Shown here in pieces: positions 40,959-49,931 of a stretch of 64,000 nucleotides of DNA (position 1 is its first letter; each line of letters begins with the position of its first letter). Below the pieces are notes generated by a model. It saw only the letters and a program-made list of their open reading frames with translations. It had not been told where the DNA came from and searched no databases. The DNA comes from Thiosocius sp963736445 (lineage in GTDB: Bacteria > Pseudomonadota > Gammaproteobacteria > Chromatiales > Chromatiaceae). The translations under genes were made by a program, and so were the position numbers. Where the stretch lies: contig CAVTOY010000017.1 of the NCBI GenBank assembly GCA_963736445.1, positions 3,122 through 67,121 on the forward strand, in the 5' to 3' direction.

Positions 40959-41957
40959 ATGAATATCCAGACACCTTATCTCTTGTTTCTGGGTGATGCC
41001 GCTGACCCTCTGGCAGCCAAGGTAGCCCAGGGTATCTGTGACTGGAGACCCGACAGCGCGATCGGTCAATTGCGTATGCAGGGTTGTAACGCCGATCTCG
41101 GCCTGCAGGATATGACGATTGCACAGGCCGTCGCTGCCGGGGCAAAAACGCTGGTTATAGGCGTGGCCAATCGAGGTGGCGTCATCTCCAATGACTGGAT
41201 CGAAATCCTGCGCGACGCGCTGGCCCAGGGCATGGATGTTGCTGCGGGTCTGCACAACAGGTTGGCGGACGTGCCGGCGTTGAAGGCAGACGCCGAGCGG
41301 CTGGGCCGGCAGCTGTTTGATGTTCGCCATCCGACCCAGACATTTGATGTGGCGGCCGGAATAAAACGCAAAGGTAAACGCCTGTTGCCGGTGGGCACGG
41401 ATTGCTCTTGCGGAAAGATGTATACGGCGCTGGCCATCGAGAAGGAGTTACGTTCGCGGGGCCTGAAGGCTGATTTTCGTGCCACCGGTCAGACCGGGAT
41501 TCTGGTTACCGGCAGGGGTGTTTGTGTTGATGCAGTTGTAGCCGACTTCATCTCCGGCGCGGTCGAGTGGCTGTCCCCTGAAAATGATGACGATCACTGG
41601 GATATCGTCGAGGGCCAGGGCTCACTGTTCCACCCCTCGTTCGCCGGCGTCACCACAGGGCTGATTCACGGCGCCCAGCCTGATGCATTGGTGCTGTGTC
41701 ACGAACCGACCAGGACCCATATGCGCGGTCTTCCCAGCTTCCCCGTTCCCGACCTTAAGGAATGTATGGATGCCGCGGTGCGTGTTGCACGGTTGACCAA
41801 CCCGCATGCCGAATTCATCGGTATAGCGGTCGATACCTCAAGGCTTGGTGAACAGGCGGCCGATGCGTATCTGAAGAAGACGGAGCAAGACCTCGGGCTG
41901 GTGACGGTTGATCCCGTACGGAATGGCGTGGCGCGCATTGTTGATCAGATGAATTGA
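40959..41957 (+). CDS. dgcN: DgcN-type D-glutamate N-acetyltransferase (DUF1611)
   Basis: A 332-residue DUF1611 protein. It has a P-loop-like GTDCSCGKMYTALAIEKEL, TGQTGILVTGRGVCVDAV, EGQGSLFHPSFAGVTTGLIH and LCHEPTRTHMRGLPSFPVPD. DgcN proteins were described as N-acetylating D-glutamate in a D-glutamate catabolic route shared by marine Proteobacteria and haloarchaea. Its stop overlaps the start of dgcA by one base, the diagnostic pairing for this pathway. Older annotations call it DUF1611 or NAD-dependent epimerase-like. Confidence 0.88.
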   Translation: MNIQTPYLLFLGDAADPLAAKVAQGICDWRPDSAIGQLRMQGCNADLGLQDMTIAQAVAAGAKTLVIGVANRGGVISNDWIEILRDALAQGMDVAAGLHNRLADVPALKADAERLGRQLFDVRHPTQTFDVAAGIKRKGKRLLPVGTDCSCGKMYTALAIEKELRSRGLKADFRATGQTGILVTGRGVCVDAVVADFISGAVEWLSPENDDDHWDIVEGQGSLFHPSFAGVTTGLIHGAQPDALVLCHEPTRTHMRGLPSFPVPDLKECMDAAVRVARLTNPHAEFIGIAVDTSRLGEQAADAYLKKTEQDLGLVTVDPVRNGVARIVDQMN

Positions 41958-42937
41958 TGGTCGAACTTGTCGTCAGCACCGAGTCCTGGCCGATCCGCGG
42001 CAGTTTCACGATTTCCCGCGGCGCCAAAACCCAGGCTGAGGTAGTGCTGGTTGAGTTAGATAGCGGCGAGTTTAAAGGGCGTGGTGAATGCGTACCCTAC
42101 GCACGCTATGGTGAATCCTGCGACTCGGTGATCGAGCAGATTGAATCACTCAGGCAGGATGTTCAGCAGGGGTTGGGCCGAATCCAACTGCAACAGCGAT
42201 TGCCGGCCGGGGCTGCGCGCAACGCGCTGGATTGTGCATTTTGGGATCTGCAGGCGAAGATGTCTCAGCGCGGGGTCTGGGAGTTGTTGAATATGCCGGC
42301 GATGCAGCCGCTGGCCACGGCCTACACGCTGTCTCTGGACAGCCCCGAGAATATGCAAAAAGCGGCATTGGAGCATGCAGATCGGCCGCTGCTGAAACTT
42401 AAGCTCGCGGGCGAGGGTGACATTGAACGTGTGCGGGCTGTGCGAAAGGGTGCGCCAAAGGCACGCTTGATCGTGGATGCCAACGAAGGCTGGGATCCGG
42501 GGATCTACCGGCGAATGGTGCCCGAATTCCGAAAACTCGGGGTGGAAATGATCGAGCAGCCGTTACCAGCGGCTGACGATGAAGCGCTGCGATCCCTGGA
42601 AAGACCAATACCAATTTGTGCCGATGAGTCCTGCCACGAAAGCGAATCGTTGAAGGATGTCGTCGGTAAATATGACATGGTCAATATCAAGCTGGACAAG
42701 GCCGGTGGTTTGACCGCAGCGCTGCAACTACGCAAGGCCGCTGAAGCCGAGGGTCTACGAATTATGGTCGGCTGTATGCTGGCCACTTCGCTGGCGATGG
42801 CGCCGGCAACTGTACTTGCGCAAGGTGCCGAGATCGTTGATCTCGATGGCCCTCTACTGCTGGAAAGAGACCGACATCCTGGATTAAGTTTTTATCGGAG
42901 CGTGGTTTCTCCGCCGCAGCCTGACTTGTGGGGTTGA
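41957..42937 (+). CDS. dgcA: DgcA, N-acetyl-D-glutamate epimerase (enolase superfamily)
   Basis: A 326-residue member of the dipeptide-epimerase branch of the enolase superfamily. Catalytic features include the KLKLAG lysine pair strand, metal ligands in LIVDANEGWDP, MIEQPLP, and CADESCHE, and the second catalytic lysine NIKLDKAGGLT. In the DgcN-DgcA pathway it epimerises N-acetyl-D-glutamate to N-acetyl-L-glutamate. The ATG at 41957 overlaps the dgcN stop (TGATG). A MITE-like insertion 30 bp past its stop separates it from the aminotransferase gene. Confidence 0.88.
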   Translation: MVELVVSTESWPIRGSFTISRGAKTQAEVVLVELDSGEFKGRGECVPYARYGESCDSVIEQIESLRQDVQQGLGRIQLQQRLPAGAARNALDCAFWDLQAKMSQRGVWELLNMPAMQPLATAYTLSLDSPENMQKAALEHADRPLLKLKLAGEGDIERVRAVRKGAPKARLIVDANEGWDPGIYRRMVPEFRKLGVEMIEQPLPAADDEALRSLERPIPICADESCHESESLKDVVGKYDMVNIKLDKAGGLTAALQLRKAAEAEGLRIMVGCMLATSLAMAPATVLAQGAEIVDLDGPLLLERDRHPGLSFYRSVVSPPQPDLWG

Positions 42938-42967
42938 GCAACTGATTGTCAAAACTCGTTCATCTAG

Positions 42968-43222
42968 CCTGCATGTTGCACCAGTATCCGGGATGATCGC
43001 GCCGGCCAGGTGCGTTTGGACGCCGGGCTGGAGCGAAAGTGGTAGCCATAGCTACCACTTGAGTGAAGACCAAGTACAAGCGTGCCTGGACAAGCGAGGG
43101 CCTGGATAGATCGGGGACGGGGGACAAACTGTTCCTTCGAGAAAGCGCTGCGAATATGACTTTCGCCGCATCTCTGCCGATTCATTCGCGCCCGTCCACG
43201 ACCGACTGGTGCAACATGCAGG
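42968..43222 (-). mobile_element. 255-bp MITE-like element, copy 2 (TSD CTAG)
   Basis: The inverted copy of the element at 33929, with the same 18-bp terminal repeats and central hairpin (43037-43060, loop CATA). It is flanked by CTAG at 42964-42967 and 43223-43226. The different duplications show two independent insertions, and the near identity shows they are recent. It lies between dgcA and the aminotransferase gene, whose ribosome binding site begins just beyond it. Confidence 0.88.
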
Positions 43223-43250
43223 CTAGGGCCAAATTGTCAGGAGAATCGGA

Positions 43251-44111
43251 ATGAGCCGAATCGTCTATGTGAATGGCGCGTATCTGCCCGAAGAGCAGGC
43301 CAAGGTATCGGTTTTCGACCGCGGGTTCCTGTTTGCCGATGGTGTGTACGAAGTGTCGTCGGTGTTGCGTGGGAAATTGATCGACAATCCGGGCCACCTG
43401 GCGCGCCTGCATCGCTCGTTGAAGGAGCTCGACATGACCGCTCCTGCCAGTGATACGGAAATTGAGGCGATACAGAAAACACTGATCGAAAGAAACGATG
43501 TCGATGAAGGGCTGGTCTATCTGCAAGTAACGCGTGGCGCTGCCGATCGCGATTTTGCCTATCCTGAAGGAGTAAGGCCTTCGTTGGTGATGTTTACCCA
43601 GCGAAAAAGTGTGATCAACAGCCCTCAGGCCAGCAGCGGCATTTCTGTCATTGCGGTCGACGACATACGCTGGCGGCGCAGAGACATCAAGAGTGTAGGT
43701 TTACTGGCCCCCTGTATGGCCAAGATGCAGGCCAAGGGTGCCGGGGCCGACGATGCCTGGCTGGTTGAAGACGGCTACGTGACCGAAGGGAGCTCCAGCA
43801 ATGCTTTTATTGTCAGCGCCGAAGGTGCCCTGGTAACCCGTCAGCTCGGAAACGAGATTCTTGCCGGTATTACGCGTAAGGCCGTACTGAATCTGGCCCA
43901 GGAACAGCAGTTAAAGATTGAGCAGCGACCGTTCAGTATCGAAGAGGCCAGCAGTGCGAGTGAGGCCTTCATTACTTCGGCGACGACTTTTGTTATGCCG
44001 GTGATATCCATCGATGGATACCCGATTGCTGACGGTAAGCCCGGCAGGCTGACGCGACGTCTGCGCGAGCTTTATATTCAGGCTGCGCTTGATTCAGTTG
44101 ACGAACGATAA
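43251..44111 (+). CDS. dat: D-amino acid aminotransferase (fold type IV)
   Basis: A 286-residue PLP-dependent class IV aminotransferase. The start VYVNGAYLPEEQAKVSVFDR, then GFLFADGVYE, is typical, the PLP lysine is Lys147 in RRRDIKSVGLLAP, and EGSSSNAFIV and TSATTFVMPV complete the PLP site. D-amino acid aminotransferases convert D-alanine and 2-oxoglutarate to pyruvate and D-glutamate. Close relatives are branched-chain aminotransferases, but length and the SVFDRGFLFADGVYE block favour the D-specific type. A site AGGAGA precedes the ATG. Placed after the MITE, it may now depend on a promoter in or beyond the element. Confidence 0.88.
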   Translation: MSRIVYVNGAYLPEEQAKVSVFDRGFLFADGVYEVSSVLRGKLIDNPGHLARLHRSLKELDMTAPASDTEIEAIQKTLIERNDVDEGLVYLQVTRGAADRDFAYPEGVRPSLVMFTQRKSVINSPQASSGISVIAVDDIRWRRRDIKSVGLLAPCMAKMQAKGAGADDAWLVEDGYVTEGSSSNAFIVSAEGALVTRQLGNEILAGITRKAVLNLAQEQQLKIEQRPFSIEEASSASEAFITSATTFVMPVISIDGYPIADGKPGRLTRRLRELYIQAALDSVDER

Positions 44112-44193
44112 TCGAATCCTGGGTGCCATTCCCGGTTCGCCTGGGTCGCCACCGTCGAGACCGCGCATCTTTTTTGCCCCATTAGATTCACTA

Positions 44194-44216
44194 TTCGGTG
44201 ATCGGCGATCACCGAA
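44194..44216. promoter_or_regulatory. Perfect inverted repeat upstream of dab operon
   Basis: Ten-bp arms TTCGGTGATC/GATCACCGAA around GGC. Its symmetry and position 165 bp upstream of dabB suggest an operator, for instance for a LysR-type regulator. It could instead act in termination of the upstream gene, but no T run follows. Confidence 0.55.
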
Positions 44217-44346
44217 CCTCACGCTGGTCAGGTGACGCTCCACGACGTCCGATTTGGTGTTGGGCGTGTGCTAAGCTTGCGCGCCGAACACAAGTCAAAT
44301 GTCCAGAACGGACATGCTTCTTCGCATATCTTGCAGACTAGGCGTC

Positions 44347-44364
44347 GCCGCCCTCGAGGGCGGC
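44347..44364. promoter_or_regulatory. 18-bp perfect palindrome in the dabB leader
   Basis: GCCGCCCTCGAGGGCGGC lies 16 bases upstream of the dabB ATG. It may be an operator or, in the mRNA, a stable hairpin abutting the ribosome binding region. Confidence 0.5.
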
Positions 44365-44380
44365 TGTTCGGAGAACAGGG

Positions 44381-46069
44381 ATGAACATCGTGGATCAACT
44401 GGTCCTGCTCCTGCCTTCCCTGCCACTCGTGTCGGCGTTGCTAACCCACCTGCTGAGCAGGAAAATGGCCCGGAATGTGACGCACATAAGCGTCGCAGGG
44501 GGCACACTCTCCTTGCTGATTGCGGCGATCCTGCTGGGCTTTGCGCTGTCGGGACAGGAGGTCTCGCGCCTAGCGCTCGGTGAATCCTGGGGCAGCCTGC
44601 TGTTCGATCCCCTCAGTGTGCTGATGGGTCTGCTGATTGCCGGCATCAGCCTGTTGGTCAGGATCTATTCGGTGCGCTACATGGCCGAGGAGGCGGGTTA
44701 TGCCCGGTTCTTCGTGCTTCTCGATCTGATGACGGCGGCCTTGCTGGTCATGGTGGCCGCAGGTGACCTAATCACACTATTGATCGTCTGGCATCTGATC
44801 GGCGTTCTGCTGTATTTTCTGCTGGGTCACGACACCCGCAGCCGGTCGGCTTACCGTTACGGTTTCTGGACGTTCATCACGTACCGAATCGGTGATCTGC
44901 CTCTGTTGCTCGCGGCCGCATTGCTTTTTCACAGCTTCCACACCTGGTCGCTGCCTGGCATCTTTGATGCGCTCGCCGCGAATCCGGACATCCGGACATT
45001 TTTTGATCTGTCCGTATCCGAGTTGGTGGCCGCACTGATTGCGCTGTCGGCCTTCGCCCGTTCGGCGCAGTTCCTATTGCACACCTGGCTGCCCTATACG
45101 ATGGACGGGCCGACACCAGTGTCCGCACTCATGCACGCGGGCATCGTCAACGCCGGCGGTTTTCTGATCAACCGATTTGCGCCCGTGTTCGCCTACACGG
45201 AGCACGTGCTGCACTGGGTGTTCATCGTCGGTCTGTTCACCGCCGTAATTGGCTCGGTGCTGATGCTCAGCCAGCACGACATCAAGAAATCCCTGGGTTA
45301 CTCCACCATGGGACAGATGGGCTTCATGATCATGGAATGCGGTGTCGGCGCATTCTCGCTGGCGATATTCCATTTGATCGCGCATGGACTGTTCAAGGGG
45401 ACCTTGTTCCTGAGCGCCGGCGGCATCATCGGCGAGGCGCGGCGCGACGACGGTGTGCCAAAAGACGATCTTTACACCTTCATCGTCGAGCGACGACCTG
45501 CGCGCAGTCGCCAACCCTGGCTGCTGATGGCCGCGATTACCCTCGCCATCCCGGTCGTCGTGCTGCTGGTTTCACATCTCGCCGTCGCGCCCAATCTATT
45601 CCAGAAACAGGGCGCCATCATCCTGCTGTTCTTTGGCTGGATCACCGGTGCTCAACTGCTTTTTTCGACTTACAACATGCGGTCACAGAGTCCATGGCGG
45701 CTTGTGGCACTGATCGTGTTCTCGTTCACCGTGGTGGTGATCGGCTACACGCTTGTCAGTCACGCATTCGATGTGTTCCTCTACCCTGACCCCGACTTCG
45801 GCGACAAACTGTACAAGGCGGCCGGCATCGACTTCACCTGGTTCGTGATACTCGTCGTGTTCGCCAGCGCGGTGATCGTGCTCGGCTGGTTGCGCGCCTA
45901 CTATACCGAACGCAACCAGCGCCGCCGATGGCGTTCGCCGAGTCACTGGTGGCGAAATTTCTACGCCCTGGTCTGGCGTGAATTCCACATCCTGGACATC
46001 TATACCGGGCTTACACAGAACCTTCTGGCGGCATCCGCTCGAATCAATGTCTGGCTGAGGTGGGGCTGA
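44381..46069 (+). CDS. dabB: DabB, NuoL-like cation-conducting subunit
   Basis: A 562-residue proton- or sodium-conducting subunit of the NuoL/MrpA superfamily. Blocks include DPLSVLMGLLIAGISLLVRI, FARSAQFLLHTWLPYTMDGP followed by TPVSALMHAGIVNAGGFLIN, and DIKKSLGYSTMGQMGFMIME. About 14 membrane helices. In DAB systems DabB energises DabA, which hydrates CO2 to bicarbonate in the cytoplasm. It is the first gene of a four-gene operon; its stop overlaps the next start as TGATG. Confidence 0.92.
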   Translation: MNIVDQLVLLLPSLPLVSALLTHLLSRKMARNVTHISVAGGTLSLLIAAILLGFALSGQEVSRLALGESWGSLLFDPLSVLMGLLIAGISLLVRIYSVRYMAEEAGYARFFVLLDLMTAALLVMVAAGDLITLLIVWHLIGVLLYFLLGHDTRSRSAYRYGFWTFITYRIGDLPLLLAAALLFHSFHTWSLPGIFDALAANPDIRTFFDLSVSELVAALIALSAFARSAQFLLHTWLPYTMDGPTPVSALMHAGIVNAGGFLINRFAPVFAYTEHVLHWVFIVGLFTAVIGSVLMLSQHDIKKSLGYSTMGQMGFMIMECGVGAFSLAIFHLIAHGLFKGTLFLSAGGIIGEARRDDGVPKDDLYTFIVERRPARSRQPWLLMAAITLAIPVVVLLVSHLAVAPNLFQKQGAIILLFFGWITGAQLLFSTYNMRSQSPWRLVALIVFSFTVVVIGYTLVSHAFDVFLYPDPDFGDKLYKAAGIDFTWFVILVVFASAVIVLGWLRAYYTERNQRRRWRSPSHWWRNFYALVWREFHILDIYTGLTQNLLAASARINVWLRWG

Positions 46070-46818
46070 TGCCAGAGATCGGCTTTCTAATCATCGGGCT
46101 GTTCCTGCCCCTGTTTCCTCTCAGCGTCGTATTCAACGCCGTGTTCCAGCGGATCGCTCATCCGCTGCTGCGCCCGGCACTCTTGCTGGCATGGCCGCAG
46201 GCCGGCCTGCTGGCGTCGTCGACTTTCGCCGCCGAACCGCCATTCTGGTTGGTCATCTGGGCACTTGCGACGTCGACGCTGTATGCCCTCCGGCTGCTAG
46301 CTATGCGCGAGATAGGACGCTGGACGGGATTCCTAGGGACCTCGGCCTGGGCACTGCTGTGGCTGCCGGTCTCGGCCGGCGTGCAGCCGTCACAACTCTG
46401 GCCATACGCCGCCAGTTTCAGCGTCCCACTGGTCTTTGTGACCTTGCTGGCGAGGATACTGGAGCAACGCTTCGGTGCTGCCTACACCGGGCTTTACGGG
46501 GGGCTGGCGCAGAGTATGCCGCGCTTTGCCGGCGTGTTAGTCATCAGTGTGCTCGCGGCTACCGCGACGCCGCTCTTTCCGTCCTTCTTCACCATGTTGG
46601 GCACCCTGATTGTTTCGCCGCCGGTGCCGGCCGTGGTGCTGGCGGCCGTGTGGCTGATATGGAGCTGGGCCGCTGCGCGCCTGCTTCAGGGGCTGATTGT
46701 CGGCGCCGCTGACCCAAGCCCCCTGCACGACCTGGATAAGCTCACGACCTGGGGCTACACCATCGGCCTGGCGGGGCTGATGCTCGCCGGCCTGATCCTG
46801 ATCGGGAGTCACCTTTGA
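46069..46818 (+). CDS. Membrane subunit between dabB and dabA
   Basis: A 249-residue integral membrane protein with about seven hydrophobic segments (IGFLIIGLFLPLFPLSVVFN, PFWLVIWALATSTLYALRLL, FAGVLVISVLAATATPLFPS and others). It resembles the second half of a NuoM/NuoL-type ion channel subunit, with an FPSFFTMLGTL block, but lacks the full proton-conducting core. It overlaps dabB by one base and dabA by four, so it is presumably an additional component of the carbon-uptake complex. The exact family is not certain. Confidence 0.8.
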   Translation: MPEIGFLIIGLFLPLFPLSVVFNAVFQRIAHPLLRPALLLAWPQAGLLASSTFAAEPPFWLVIWALATSTLYALRLLAMREIGRWTGFLGTSAWALLWLPVSAGVQPSQLWPYAASFSVPLVFVTLLARILEQRFGAAYTGLYGGLAQSMPRFAGVLVISVLAATATPLFPSFFTMLGTLIVSPPVPAVVLAAVWLIWSWAAARLLQGLIVGAADPSPLHDLDKLTTWGYTIGLAGLMLAGLILIGSHL

Positions 46819-49800
46819 GTATCCGGCTCGGCCTGCGCCTCAAGATTCGCGCGATGATCCACGTCGCCGCAGAGCCGATTCCATTGTTCTGGCCGATGCG
46901 GACCTTCATCCACCACAACCCCTTGCACGGGCTCGAGCATCTGCCCTTCGAACAGGCCGCCCGCCAGGGCGCAGAGTTGTTCCATGGCCGCGCCTTCCTG
47001 CCCCGCCGCACCTACCAGGGTTATCTCGCCGCCGGCAAGGTCGATCGCCCGTTGTTGTCTGCAGCGATAACGCGCTTTCTCGAGTCTCGCGAGGACATCA
47101 CGGGGATAGATATACAGCACTGGCTGACGGTGCTGATGACCGAGGTAGGCGAAACGGTAACCCGGCCGCATACGCTGGCCGACACTGGGGACGTGCATGC
47201 GTTCCTGCATAGCAGCGAAGCGCGCAAGGAGGATACGGCACCGCAGACGCTGCAGCGCCATTTGCATGACAGCCTGCTTAGCGATCTCCCCGTTTACGAG
47301 GCCGTGGATGCGCTCTACGGCACCGAGATCGGGACCGAACTCGACGAGCTGATGATCAAGAGCTGTCTGGACTTCTTTGATGAAGGCCAGTCGGTTTGGG
47401 ATATGCCGGGCCGCGAGCACGGACTGTTTGCGGCGTGGCGCGACATGGCCAATCGAAACGTGCCTTTCTATCTGCACGGCCTGCACGTCAGTCGAATCCT
47501 GGAACAGGACGAAAAGCCGGAGGGCGTCATCGCCCATGTCCTCGAGCAGTTTGGGATACCCGAAGGCCAGTGGATCAACTACTTCACCCGAGAACTGGCG
47601 CGCCTGCACGGCTGGGCCGGGTTCGTCAAATGGCGGTCCAGTGCCCAGCATTACTATTGGGCAGAACGTTTCCCCGGTGACCTTGTCGATTTCGTCGCCA
47701 TACGTCTGGCTATGGCGCTTGCGCTGCTTCGCAAGGATGGACGCCATGGCCACGCCTGGAACATCGGCACCATTGCCGAAGCGATCGAGACCCGTACGGC
47801 CGAGATCTTTCTGCGCCATGAGTTGCATACCGGCCAGGTGCTCCCGGCGATGGCCCACGCGGTCGATCAGGCATTGCTGCGCGGCAAGGACTCACTCATC
47901 GAGGAGGTGCTCAAGGACTACCTGCGAACCAAGACGCGCGACGAGGCGCGGTCGCAGGGCAACAGAGTGCTCGCCCTGGCAGAGACCGCCGATACACAAA
48001 ACGCTTTGCTGCACCTGTCCGAACCACAGCTTGGCCAGGTACTGACGACAATAGCGGCATTCGAGCAGCAGGAGGGGATGATCTGGCTGCGTGCGCTCGA
48101 GGCCCACGCGATGCGTCGGCTGCTGAATGGCTTTGACACGTCGCCACCGCCGGTTCGGGAAAAACGCCCCTTTGCGCAGGCCCTATTCTGCATCGATACC
48201 CGCTCGGAACGCATTCGTCGTCACTTGGAAGATGTCGGTGACTACCAGACCTTCGGTATCGCCGGCTTCTTCGGGGTCCCGGTCAGCTTCATGGAACTGG
48301 GTAAAGGCAGCGAGACGCACCTTTGCCCAGTCATTCTCACGCCGAAGAACCTGGTGCCCGAGATCACCGCCGCGACCCGCCAGGACGACGCCGCCGTGAC
48401 GGCGCTGGGAAAGGCCATGCACGAGCTCAAGGAGTCGGTCCTGACGCCTTTTGTGACCGTGGAGGCCATCGGGCTGCTGTTCGGTTTTGACATGATCGGC
48501 AAGACGGTCGCGCCGCGAACCTACAACCGTTGGCGTAAGCGCCTGCACCCGGAAAAACCCTTCAGTCGACTGTTGCTGGACAAACTCAGCCGGGAACAGG
48601 CAGATTCGATCGTTCGCGCCGTGCAACGGACGGTCATAGTCCAGGCCGTGGAGCAGGAGCTGGGACTGCCGCCCGAGCAGGTCACCGACGACATGATCCG
48701 CTCACTGCGCGAATCGGCACTCGGCCACGAGACGACATCGGTGGCCTGCGCAGAGGCGATGCAGCTGGATGCCGAGCAGGCAGAGGCCTTCATCGAGCGT
48801 CTGCGCACAGCCTACCGCATCAATGACGCTTTTGCCCACCAGCAGCTCGAACGCCTGGGGCGCATCGGCTTTACCGTGGATGAGCAGGTCGCCTACGTCG
48901 TACAGGCATTGAGCTCCATCGGTCTGACTGAGCAGTTCTCGCGCTTCGTGCTGCTCGTCGGGCATGGCAGTTCATCGGAGAACAACCCTTACGAATCAGC
49001 CCTGGACTGCGGGGCCTGCGGCGGCAACCAGGGTTTGGTCAGTGCCAAGGTCTTGGCCCAGATGGCGAACAACCGGCCGGTCAGGCGGATATTGCGGGCC
49101 CGGGGGATCGATATCCCAGACGACACCTGGTTCCTGCCGGCGTTGCACGACACGACGACCGATGAGATCCGCCTGGAAAATCTGCAATTGATCCCGCCGT
49201 CTCACCTGGTCTATATCGATCGATTGCGCAATGGGCTGACCGCGGCCTCGCGGCTGTGTGCCGCGGAACGCATACCGACCCTGGCGCTGGGTAAAATGAA
49301 GAATCTCGAGCCTGCGGCTGCGTACAAACTCGCCAGGCGTAACGCCATGGACTGGTCACAGGTGCGCCCGGAGTGGGGGCTGTCTCGCAACGTCTATTTC
49401 GTCATTGGTCGGCGCCATCTCACCGCCCAGACGATGCTGCATGGGCGGGCCTTCCTGCACTCTTATGACTACCGAATCGATCCCAAACAGCGGCTGCTCG
49501 AAAATATCCTCACCGGCCCGCTCGTTGTGGGTCAATGGATCAACATGGAACATTATTTCTCCACCGTCGACAATGAACGCTTCGGCAGCGGCAGCAAGGT
49601 CAATCACAATGTCGCCGGCCGGTTCGGCGTAATGACCGGCAACCTGAGCGATCTGCGTACCGGCCTGCCGTCGCAGACGGTACTCAAGAACGGTTCGCCC
49701 TACCACGAGCCGATGCGCCTGATCACTGTCATTGAGGCACCGTTCGAACATGCTCGCAAAGCGATCGACGGCGTGGTCACCGTCAAGAACCTGGTGCAGA

Positions 49801-49931
49801 ACGCCTGGATACGTCTGCTGATCGTCGATTCGGAGTCTGGCGACGTATCGCTATTTGAAGACGGGGTATGGCAGAACAGCGCGCTGCCCTCCGCTGAACC
49901 TGTTACCGCGCAGGAGTCTGTTCCGCTATGA
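46815..49931 (+). CDS. dabA: DabA, long-form inorganic carbon transporter subunit (DUF2309)
   Basis: A 1038-residue DUF2309 protein, the beta-carbonic-anhydrase-like subunit of the DAB system. The four zinc-site residues are present: Cys459 and Asp461 (LFCIDTRSERIRR), His717 (LLVGHGSSSENNPYES) and Cys732 (LDCGACGGNQG), with the 15-residue H-to-C spacing reported for the experimentally studied DabA2. The distance between the C-x-D and H parts is longer than in that short form, so this is the long DabA1-like form. The start is TTG at 46815 overlapping the previous stop; the N-terminal PIPLFWPMRTFIHHNPLHGL is family-typical. It accepts the ion gradient through DabB. Confidence 0.93.
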   Translation: MSIRLGLRLKIRAMIHVAAEPIPLFWPMRTFIHHNPLHGLEHLPFEQAARQGAELFHGRAFLPRRTYQGYLAAGKVDRPLLSAAITRFLESREDITGIDIQHWLTVLMTEVGETVTRPHTLADTGDVHAFLHSSEARKEDTAPQTLQRHLHDSLLSDLPVYEAVDALYGTEIGTELDELMIKSCLDFFDEGQSVWDMPGREHGLFAAWRDMANRNVPFYLHGLHVSRILEQDEKPEGVIAHVLEQFGIPEGQWINYFTRELARLHGWAGFVKWRSSAQHYYWAERFPGDLVDFVAIRLAMALALLRKDGRHGHAWNIGTIAEAIETRTAEIFLRHELHTGQVLPAMAHAVDQALLRGKDSLIEEVLKDYLRTKTRDEARSQGNRVLALAETADTQNALLHLSEPQLGQVLTTIAAFEQQEGMIWLRALEAHAMRRLLNGFDTSPPPVREKRPFAQALFCIDTRSERIRRHLEDVGDYQTFGIAGFFGVPVSFMELGKGSETHLCPVILTPKNLVPEITAATRQDDAAVTALGKAMHELKESVLTPFVTVEAIGLLFGFDMIGKTVAPRTYNRWRKRLHPEKPFSRLLLDKLSREQADSIVRAVQRTVIVQAVEQELGLPPEQVTDDMIRSLRESALGHETTSVACAEAMQLDAEQAEAFIERLRTAYRINDAFAHQQLERLGRIGFTVDEQVAYVVQALSSIGLTEQFSRFVLLVGHGSSSENNPYESALDCGACGGNQGLVSAKVLAQMANNRPVRRILRARGIDIPDDTWFLPALHDTTTDEIRLENLQLIPPSHLVYIDRLRNGLTAASRLCAAERIPTLALGKMKNLEPAAAYKLARRNAMDWSQVRPEWGLSRNVYFVIGRRHLTAQTMLHGRAFLHSYDYRIDPKQRLLENILTGPLVVGQWINMEHYFSTVDNERFGSGSKVNHNVAGRFGVMTGNLSDLRTGLPSQTVLKNGSPYHEPMRLITVIEAPFEHARKAIDGVVTVKNLVQNAWIRLLIVDSESGDVSLFEDGVWQNSALPSAEPVTAQESVPL

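Noticed and set aside
46809..47858. 349-codon minus-strand frame opposite dabA
   Set aside because: Complete overlap with the conserved DabA N-terminus; composition typical of an antisense shadow.
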